The notes beneath the pieces are model-generated. The model was not told the DNA's origin. It was given only the letters and a program-made list of their open reading frames with translations, and did not search any database. Below are positions 8,724 through 14,218 of a DNA stretch of 14,218 bases, in pieces. Made by a program: the position numbers and the translations under genes. The DNA is from Phytophthora quininea (Eukaryota; Oomycota; Peronosporomycetes; Peronosporales; Peronosporaceae). The stretch's first letter is position 1; every line of letters begins with the position of its first letter. The stretch is taken from NCBI GenBank assembly GCA_011947345.1, contig JAAVTG010000814.1, forward strand, positions 1 to 14,218. The letters run 5' to 3'.

Positions 8724-9183
8724 ATGTACGATGATATCAACGACCCAAACATGACTACAGATGAGTACTTCGCGAATCGCACTATTTTGACGATGACAAA
8801 TACAATGGATAAACTAAGCGGTCGCAGAGCGGCTCCCCATACGGCGCACGAATGGATTATGTGGAAGTTTTTAAGTCCGAGCTCTTACATTCGGTGAATC
8901 TCAACGGTATCATGCCGCACAAGCTGATCCTCAAGAAGGGCACCCCTATCATGCCGACGAGGAACTTAAATCCAGACTTGGGACTCTGTAATGGTACACG
9001 ACTGCTGCGTAGTGGAGCTTAAACCGCATATGATTCACGCGACTATCATAACTGGAGAGCGCCAAGGGCAACGTGCGGATCATGTTCATCTGTGGCGCCA
9101 AAATCCGCGACTTTCCCTTCCAGCTACGACGCAAGGAGTTTCCTGCACAACCAGCTTTTGCGCTGACAAGCAAAGGGACAGAA
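8724..9183 (+). pseudogene. Helitron-type PIF1 helicase C-terminal relic, copy 1 (truncated)
   Basis: Pieces of a PIF1-family helicase of Helitron type lie in successive frames. They are: YDDINDPN...YFANRTIL (8724 onward; frame closed by TGA 8895-8897); NGIMPHKLILKKGTPIM and RNLNPDLGLCNGTRL (about 8894-9007; frame closed by TAA 9020-9022); ELKPHMIHATIITGERQGQR (about 9015-9075); and FPFQLRRKEFPAQPAFALT (about 9111-9167). In intact Helitron helicases these stretches are contiguous and precede the final arginine-finger motif. At least three frame changes show that it is dead. This copy stops at 9183, just before the last motif, where satellite DNA begins. Confidence 0.85.
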
Positions 9184-9430
9184 ACACACACGCGCACCAA
9201 GTCGTCCACACGCAGCAACACACACGCGCACCAAGTCGTCCACGCGCAGCAACACACACGCGCACCAAGTCGACAGTGCGCACCAAGTCGTCCGTGCGCA
9301 CCAAGTCGTCCACGCGCAGCAACACACGCGCGCAAATCGACAGTGCGCTCCAAGTCGTCCACGCGCACCAAGTCGTCCGTGCGCAACAACACACACGCGC
9401 ACCAAGTCGACCACGCGCAGCAACACACGC
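9184..9430. repeat. Satellite island between the duplicated copies
   Basis: 247 bp of the same words as the large array: D spacers, A, B and C monomers, with degenerate forms cgcgcgcaaatcgacagtg and cgctccaagtcgtcc. Near its right end it carries caagtcgaccacg, a hybrid of A and C that I otherwise find only once, at about 6832-6844 near the right end of the big array. In both places it is preceded by the same B-D' pair. The island is therefore probably a copy of the right terminus of the 1-6898 array. Confidence 0.93.
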
Positions 9431-9431
9431 G

Positions 9432-9506
9432 CAGCGTTGTTTGGACGAATCGCCCGTTGTCACCTCTTGCCCTCTGTACGCGTTTCGGTCGACCACGGCG
9501 TGTCAT
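9432..9506 (-). pseudogene. Duplicated, truncated 5' end of the AT-hook/SET gene
   Basis: These are the first 25 codons of the AT-hook ORF (ATG 9504-9506, including RRGRPKR), identical to those at 8397 downward. The reading frame then runs straight into antisense satellite without a stop, through it and into antisense helicase DNA, ending at 8949. The resulting chimeric frame would be about 185 codons long. It keeps the upstream DNA of the original gene for at least 780 bp, so it could be transcribed. I regard any product as junk. Confidence 0.7.
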
Positions 9507-9511
9507 CTTCG

Positions 9512-9518
9512 AAAATGA
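9512..9518 (-). promoter_or_regulatory. Duplicated TCATTTT initiator-like motif
   Basis: Exact copy of the motif at 8403-8409, here facing the truncated AT-hook start and antisense satellite. Confidence 0.3.
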
Positions 9519-9655
9519 GGGTGAAATTGTGGTAGCGAGCGTTGGCAGATATGTTGCCACGCGCTTGCGTCCTCAAATGTCGCGCTAAGATTGCATATGG
9601 TTGCATGTTGGATATAAGATATAAGATTATGTGACCAGGGTAAGACTTCGACGAA

Positions 9656-9727
9656 AGTCATCTGGCTCAGTGGTCGATGCCTAGTGTGAGAAGACGTAGG
9701 ACGTGGGTTCGATTCCCGCACCGTGCA
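9656..9727 (+). mobile_element. tRNA-like Pol III promoter, copy 2
   Basis: Identical to 8547-8618 at offset 1109, with A box at 9663-9673 and B box at 9706-9716. The antisense ORF over it (beginning MRESNPRP) is the well-known false protein produced by translating tRNA-like DNA backwards. Confidence 0.6.
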
Positions 9728-9832
9728 GTTTTGCGCGCACGTTCCGTGTTATCAGAGTTGCAGTAGTCTCTATTTCTTGTTGGGATATCTTACTGAGATA
9801 TAGTCTGACCAGAGCAGATTCATAATTAGTCT

Positions 9833-10396
9833 ATGTACGATGATATCAACGACCCAAACATGACTACAGATGAGTACTTCGCGAATCGCACTATTTTGAC
9901 GATGACAAATACAATGGATAAACTAAGCGGTCGCAGAGCGGCTCCCCATACGGCGCACGAATGGATTATGTGGAAGTTTTTAAGTCCGAGCTCTTACATT
10001 CGGTGAATCTCAACGGTATCATGCCGCACAAGCTGATCCTCAAGAAGGGCACCCCTATCATGCCGACGAGGAACTTAAATCCAGACTTGGGACTCTGTAA
10101 TGGTACACGACTGCTGCGTAGTGGAGCTTAAACCGCATATGATTCACGCGACTATCATAACTGGAGAGCGCCAAGGGCAACGTGCGGATCATGTTCATCT
10201 GTGGCGCCAAAATCCGCGACTTTCCCTTCCAGCTACGACGCAAGGAGTTTCCTGCACAACCAGCTTTTGCGCTGACAAGCAAAGGGACAGAATCTCCAGA
10301 ACTTGGTCCTTTACTGTCGATGCCGTGCTATTCCCATGGTTAGTTATACGTGGCTCTATCTAGAGTTACCTCGCGGGAGAATTTCAAGGCATTAAT
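9833..10396 (+). pseudogene. Helitron-type PIF1 helicase C-terminal relic, copy 2, interrupted by the LTR element
   Basis: It holds the same decayed frames as copy 1 and continues past the duplication end. The frame ending PCYSHG meets TAG at 10341-10343, where the family normally has Gln. LYVALSRVTSRENFKALI follows (10344-10397). LYVALSR is the last conserved helicase motif, carrying the arginine that contacts ATP. The match ends exactly where the LTR begins (TGTAAGAA at 10397). The Helitron's remaining 3' end would lie beyond the retrotransposon, outside this window. Confidence 0.9.
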
Positions 10397-10727
10397 TGTA
10401 AGAACTAGATGGTGTCTACACCAACAACATTATGTACAGACGTCTTTTCCACTCCCACAGCGTGACGTTGACAAATGCTTTTCTTAGTATTTGACGCGTG
10501 CAGATGTTTGTATTCAGTGTGTGTGTGTGCGTAAGTGTGTGTGAGAGTGAGTGAGTGAGTGAGTGGTGAGTGAGTGAGTGGTGAGTGAGAGTGTAGCGTC
10601 GGCTCCACAACCCCATACACCTGGGCAACCTGCGGACAGCGTCAGGCAGGAAAAATATAAATTACAATTCGTGCCGACAGAAGGGTTCAACTCTCGATCG
10701 CTTGCGTGAGCTTCACGTGATCTAACA
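10397..10727 (-). repeat. 3' LTR of the Ty3/gypsy element
   Basis: On the minus strand the segment begins TGTTAGATC (10727) and ends GTTCTTACA (10397), giving TG...CA ends with a near-perfect 7-bp inverted match (TGTTAGA/TCTTACA). It starts 16 bp after the chromodomain stop codon and ends where the helicase homology resumes. A TTTATATTTTT stretch near 10655-10672 could serve as a TATA-like element. I see no strong polypurine tract next to it. The second LTR is not in the window, so the borders rest on these ends and the interrupted helicase. Confidence 0.75.
10516..10594. repeat. GT/GAGT microsatellite inside the LTR
   Basis: A (gt)n run passes into repeats of gagt and gtgagtgagtgag. It is a simple-sequence tract of about 79 bp within the LTR. 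On the minus strand it reads CACT/CACA repeats. Confidence 0.9.
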
Positions 10728-10742
10728 ACTAACCCACTGCTA

Positions 10743-11012
10743 CTAACTCGATGATTTCCCTCTCGACGCAGCGATCAAATTGCCGGAGGGGAACGTCAAC
10801 TCCCATGAGTTCTGTGAATGTGGATACCCACGCCACTTCACGAAGTACTGGATACGTCCTCTGCGACGACGTCGCGCAAGAAGTTGTTCCACATGATAGT
10901 GGAGCTCTTCATTATCATCGAGAAGAGCTGGGGTGGACGGCGGTCCGTCTGCCTTCCAGCAGGTGCCGATGTCGGCGATGCAGCTCCACGAGCAATTGCC
11001 TGTAACTCCCAC
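10743..11012 (-). pseudogene. Retrotransposon chromodomain and C-terminal end of pol
   Basis: The 89-codon frame holds a chromodomain at residues 39-75 (about 10898-10788): YHVEQLLARR, then IQYFVKWRGYPHSQNSWEL. Such domains at the integrase end of chromoviruses bind histone marks and steer insertion. The frame is offset from the integrase frame upstream. The GPF/Y-type segment expected between integrase core and chromodomain is not visible in any frame, which points to an internal deletion near 10990-11020. The frame ends 16 bp before the LTR. Confidence 0.85.
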
Positions 11013-11981
11013 ACGTTGCCTTTGCCGTTAGCATCGGCGTGTTCCTTTTGAACATCTTGGCTTTCAGCCATCGCGCCGCGCACACTGCGTAAGACGCTCA
11101 ACCTCGTCGAGAGGAAGTCATCGACTTGCTTGCGTACCGCAAGAGGGCTGACATCAGCAAGCTCGGGAGCTATCCCTCCCCCACCAAGCCCGTGGCCACG
11201 AAGTGGCGGGGAAAGGGTGACGCACGGGTGCGCTAAGCCGTTCACGTAGAACGGAGTGAATCCTGAAGAGGCATGCACGGCATTGTTCAATGCAAACTCG
11301 ACAAGCGGGAGCATGGCGCTCCACCGCTTAGGAGTTTCAGCGCACACGCTGCGCAAGACGTCCTTGACGATGCGATTGACGCGTTCGGTCTGACCGTGGG
11401 TCTGCAGATGGTCCGCCGTGGGCATGTCCAGTCGTGTGTCTAGCACCCAAAGACGGACGTCCAAAACTTCCCCGTGAAGCGCGGATCTCGATCCGAGACG
11501 ATCGTCTCCGGCAGCCCATGCTGCCGAACGACGCGATCGATGAACAGCGAGGCTGTACTCTCCCATCAATGGAGTCCGGCACCGCCACTAAGTGAGCCAT
11601 CTTGCTCAATCGGTCAACAAAGACCACAATACCCGTGTTGCCTGCCGAGTCCTTCGGCAGGCCAAACACAAAGTCCATACTCATGGACTGCCAACACCCA
11701 CTGGATACAGGCAAGCTCTCCAGCGGCGCCGCTGCATCCGGCGAGGGTTTTACCCGTTGACACGTCTCGCACGTGCGGACCCACTTGTACAGCTTGGGCC
11801 ACCAGTACATGGAGCTCACTGAGCTATAGGTCTTCTCGCGACCAAGATGGCCGCTCGTGGGAGCGTCGTGAACCTCGTAGAGTATCCGTTCCTCATCATG
11901 AGGCACACCCACACGTGGAGGGTTATCGGGACCCGTGCTGTAGTACAGCAGGCCGCCATCGCAGGCGTAGCGATGCGGCAC
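11013..11981 (-). pseudogene. Retrotransposon integrase
   Basis: The frame opening at 11981 has the zinc-binding HHCC domain: H38, H45, C71, C74 (HDAPTSGHLGREK...CETC). The catalytic core follows: first Asp D103 in SMDF, then FVDRLSKMAH. A frame change near 11565 moves the second Asp (SDRDPRF, codon 11491-11493) to another frame. A further change near 11440 leads to the third acidic residue, in QTERVNR (codon 11384-11386). Downstream come PLVEFALNNAVH and SSGFTPFYVNG, typical of Ty3/gypsy integrases. HLQTHGQTERVN has His where the family usually has Asp. All three catalytic acids survive although the gene is broken. Confidence 0.9.
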
Positions 11982-12510
11982 GCGCGCAAGCGCCCAGACA
12001 GTTCTGTCTTCGAGTCTTTAAACTCCTCACTCCCCAGAATGCGCAGCAATGCGACACAGGACTCGTCCTGTGCATACGCTGCTCGGATCAAATCTGTCAC
12101 CGACGACGTCACCATCGTGACATGAGAAAGCTCATAGTCCAGTCGGCGCGACAGCGCATTGGCCAGGACATTTTGCCTGCCAGGCTTGTTCTTCACCTCG
12201 AAGTTGTACTCCGCGAAGAAGGAGAGCCATCAGGCCATCCTCTGCGAGAGGTGAGGCGACTGTGTCGCAGTGTGTAGCGACGCATGATCCGTGAAGATCA
12301 CGAATGGCTTAGAGCCGAGCAGATGCACCCTGAATTTGGCGAGAGCGTACTTCATTGCAAGTAGCTCCTTGTCGTGAACTGGGTAGTTCTTCTCCGCAGC
12401 TTTAAGCTGGCGAGACTCAAACGCGATCACACGTTCACGCCCTCGGCGTCAACTTGAAGCAAAGAGCAGCCTATGGCAAAATCGGAAGCGTCACAGACGA
12501 CGCTAAACGG
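11982..12510 (-). pseudogene. Retrotransposon RNase H and linker to integrase
   Basis: The segment starts near VVCDASDFAIG (Asp codon at 12490-12492), the first catalytic residue of Ty3-type RNase H. After a frame change near 12440 it continues with ESRQLKAAEKNYPVHDKEL, in which the Glu of KELLA is catalytic, then FVIFTDHASL with the third acid and SPHLSQRMA. TGA at 12230-12232 interrupts the frame where the family has Arg-Trp-Leu (only the Arg codon is lost). NKPGRQNVLANALSRR follows at about 12190-12140, the usual end of RNase H; functional copies read ADALSRR. A frame change near 11985 separates it from integrase. Confidence 0.9.
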
Positions 12511-13440
12511 ACGATCGGGGTCCGGCAGCGCCAGTATCGGCGCCTGCAGGAGGCTCTCCTTGATCTGCGCAAACGCAGCCTCGTGCTCGGCATGCCAACA
12601 CCAGTCCGTATCCTTCTTAAGGAGATTGGACAATGGCCTAGCCAGCTCAGCGTAATTTTCGCTGTACTTGTGCAAGAAAATGGCGAGGCCAAGCCACTTG
12701 CGAAGGTCCTTCTGGTTCATAGGAACCGGCCAGTCAACAATGGCCTTCACCTTGGCAGGATCTGCCCGCAAGCCACGCTTCCCAATGAAGCAGCCGAGGA
12801 AGGGAATCTCCTCGGCACCAAAGACACACTTGTCTGCGTTGGCACAGCTTATTCGTGCGCATGCACTCGAGCACCGCTCGCAGATGCTCCACGTGCATCT
12901 CGACGTCAGTCTTCCCGTGCTCAGCACGACTGTGGACGAAGATGTCGTCGAAGTATGTCTGTGCATACGCCCGATGAGGCCGGAACAACTGCGTCACGAG
13001 ACGATTGAATGTCGCCGGCGCGTTCGACAGCCCTTGGGGCATAACGAGCCACTCCTAGAGCATGCCGCTCGGGGTGCTCACCGCTGTCAGCGGCACATCG
13101 CCCGCTCGCATGAGAAGTTGGTAATAGCCATCGACTAAGTCGAGCGCTCTATACATGGTACAACCAACCAAGTTGTTCTGAAGAACATCCTTTCTAGGAA
13201 TCGGCGTCTGCGCCGGGATCGTGGCAGCGTTCAGCTTATTGAAAGCATGAACGATGCGCCACTTGCCGTTAGGTTTTCTGACTCAGAACATCGGCGTGGA
13301 GTGCGGAGACTTGCTCTCACGCACAAGCCCTGTCGCGTGCTTAGCACGGAAGAAGGCGTCAATGACGTCGCACTGCTCCTTCGGCAAGGCCCACTGGCGT
13401 GTGACGCAGTACTCCGTTCCGGGAACCAGGTCAATTTATG
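12511..13440 (-). pseudogene. Retrotransposon reverse transcriptase
   Basis: Frames on the minus strand give VPGTEYCVTRQWALPKEQ (near 13425), RESKSPHSTPMF, then TGA at 13283-13285, VRKPNGKWRIVHAFNKLN and IPRKDVLQNNLVG. The palm motif LDLVDGYYQLLMR is followed by TAG at 13055-13057 (a Trp codon in relatives) and MPQGLSNAPATFNRL. The active-site YFDDIFVHSR is present (YxDD with Phe). A one-base frame change near 12845 follows, then CVFGAEEIPFLGCF and the connection domain. The catalytic aspartates are intact; the stops and frameshifts inactivate it. Confidence 0.93.
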
Positions 13441-14129
13441 ACGGACCCCTCGGTCAGGAGGGGGCCGCTAGGTGGCTCCTTCGAGACAATGTCTCCATAC
13501 TCCTTAAGCAAATAATAGAAGGGGTCAGTCGGGTCCTTCAGGATCGCTGACCCACTCCGCGCATTCAATGCTTTCTTGGTCTCGACCAAGACCGACTCGT
13601 CCGCGAGGGACGACGAGTTCAACTCGTCTTCGGGTCGAATGATGACCACTTCGGCAAGCTCGCCGTCCTTCAGCGCCGCCCCAAACTCGGCGACGGACAT
13701 CTCGTCCAGCTCTAAGAGCTCGCCAACACTTGGCAGGTCATCGAGGCGCATGCCTCCTTCGATCGCACCCGTCACTCCGTCGACGAGAGTGTAGAGCTGC
13801 TCACAGCCCGACCGCTGAGCACTGCTAGGCGCGGTCGACGCCCTTGGCGCTACAGACACCTTGTGTCGCGCGCGCCGCGCTTTCCGACGCCTCCCGCCTC
13901 GCCGAGGCACGTCCAGACGGGGACGGGGATCACTGCGCCCTCGGCGCCTCTCGAATGGGTGGATTCGCCCGAGGGGCGCCACGCGAAGCGTCGTGAGATC
14001 TTTGATCGCGGGCGGCACTCGCCGCAGTCGACGTAACGACCTTCCCTGAAGGCCCAGTGTCACTTCGGACACAGCGACTCGCTCGGTCCACGACCGACGA
14101 AGCTCAGTGGAGTACGTTTCACCGCACAA
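13431..14129 (-). pseudogene. Retrotransposon pol region upstream of RT
   Basis: The C-terminal half of this frame (LYTLVDGVTGAIEGGM, DDLPSVGELLELDEMS, GELAEVVIIRP, DPTDPFYYLLKEYGDIVS) is the acidic stretch that precedes RT in oomycete Ty3/gypsy elements. The N-terminal half is unusually Arg-rich (about residues 28-100) and shows no Asp-Thr/Ser-Gly protease motif; I think part of it is out of frame. The frame ends at 13431 after a frame change near 13470, just before RT. The initial codon at 14127-14129 is TTG, so the true start is upstream, perhaps outside the window. Confidence 0.7.
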
Positions 14130-14218
14130 TTAACAGACCTCAAACGCTCGGTGTCCGGGACACTCAGTGACACTCGGTCTGAAACTGCAGCCACTCGACG
14201 GAGTACGTGCCGCCGCAC
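14095..14218 (-). repeat. Imperfect 91-bp-spaced repeat upstream of pol
   Basis: On the minus strand GTGCGGCGGCACGTACTCC (from 14218) resembles GTGCGGTGAAACGTACTCC (from about 14127). The likeness runs to ACCGAG roughly 35 bases on. Translated, both give C-G-x-T-Y-S-x-E. The spacing is not a multiple of three. It may be an old internal duplication of the gag-protease part; the window ends before this can be settled. Confidence 0.4.

Larger units (their letters stand above)
8322..9183 (+). repeat. 862-bp direct duplication, copy 1
   Basis: The segment from gcagcgttgtttgg (8322) to gggacagaa (9183) recurs at +1109 (9431-10292). I found no difference in the lines I compared, and all ORFs inside recur at exactly the same offset. 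The left side of this copy is continuous with the AT-hook/SET gene. Its right end breaks off inside the helicase relic and joins satellite DNA. It contains the SET gene 5' end (minus), a tRNA-like element and the helicase relic. Confidence 0.95.
9431..10292 (+). repeat. 862-bp direct duplication, copy 2
   Basis: Matches 8322-9183. Here the right side continues without a break into the rest of the helicase relic (10293-10396), whereas the left side joins the satellite island. The intact left flank belongs to copy 1 and the intact right flank to copy 2, which is the signature of a tandem duplication with a filler at the junction. The helicase frameshifts are the same in both copies, so duplication came after decay. 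Confidence 0.95.
10397..14218 (-). mobile_element. Ty3/gypsy (chromovirus-type) LTR retrotransposon, 5' part beyond the window
   Basis: Read on the minus strand, the order is pol upstream region, reverse transcriptase, RNase H, integrase, chromodomain and LTR, the order of Ty3/gypsy elements; the chromodomain places it with chromoviruses. The left border falls inside a helicase motif, giving a clear insertion site (flanking attaat, 10391-10396). The gag end and 5' LTR are outside the window. Coding is broken by three in-frame stops (13283-13285, 13055-13057, 12230-12232) and by frame changes near 13440-13470, 12845, 12440, 11985, 11565, 11440 and 11010. It cannot move by itself. Confidence 0.95.

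Noticed and set aside
8322..10292. The 862-bp repeats as LTRs of a small retroelement with a satellite interior
   Set aside because: They start GCAG and end AGAA, lack TG...CA ends, and carry parts of a gene, a tRNA-like element and a helicase. Each flank is continuous with outside sequence on one side only, as in a tandem duplication.
10405..10628. Minus ORFs rich in Ser-Leu-Thr-His across the LTR
   Set aside because: They are translations of the GT/GAGT microsatellite.
11474..12277. Plus-strand ORF of 267 codons, and other plus-strand ORFs over 10751-14049
   Set aside because: They are antisense to the recognisable retrotransposon pol domains and show no family resemblance.

Overview
The window looks like a repeat-rich accessory region of an oomycete nuclear genome, most likely Phytophthora or a close relative. 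This is inference from content. It holds a Ty3/gypsy retrotransposon of chromovirus type whose pol wording resembles elements I know from Phytophthora, a Helitron-type PIF1 helicase relic, a tRNA-like Pol III promoter of the kind that heads oomycete SINEs, and a TCATTTT initiator-like motif just upstream of a start codon. No bacterial gene organisation is present.

Layout. (1) Positions 1-6898 are one minisatellite/satellite array, open at the left edge, built from 18-bp monomers and a 14/16-bp spacer. All six reading frames stay open over long distances, so the very long ORFs here are artefacts. The array has visible higher-order blocks. (2) 6899-7162 is ordinary non-repeat DNA. (3) 7163-8397, minus strand, is a histone-methyltransferase-like gene: a full AWS-SET-postSET ORF preceded, in another frame, by a short AT-hook and Gln/Thr/Pro-rich ORF that is probably its own N-terminus cut off by a frameshift. 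(4) 8322-10292 is an apparently perfect tandem duplication of 862 bp (period 1109 bp). The two copies are separated by a 247-bp island of the same satellite. Each copy carries the 5' end of the SET gene (minus), a tRNA-like element and a decayed Helitron helicase tail (plus). The original locus can be read as the left side of copy 1 joined to the right side of copy 2. (5) 10397-14218, minus strand, is a 5'-truncated (by the window) Ty3/gypsy element: LTR 10397-10727, chromodomain, integrase, RNase H, reverse transcriptase and the pol region upstream of RT. It is inserted inside the last conserved motif of the helicase and is dead (three in-frame stops and several frameshifts).

The only candidate for an intact protein gene is the SET ORF. 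It sits between a multi-kilobase satellite and nested dead transposons, and its AT-hook plus methyltransferase content suggests a chromatin role. No new multi-gene system is evident. The most unusual features are the satellite's ordered monomer 'grammar' and the satellite-bridged duplication, which copied the SET gene's start region in front of antisense satellite DNA.
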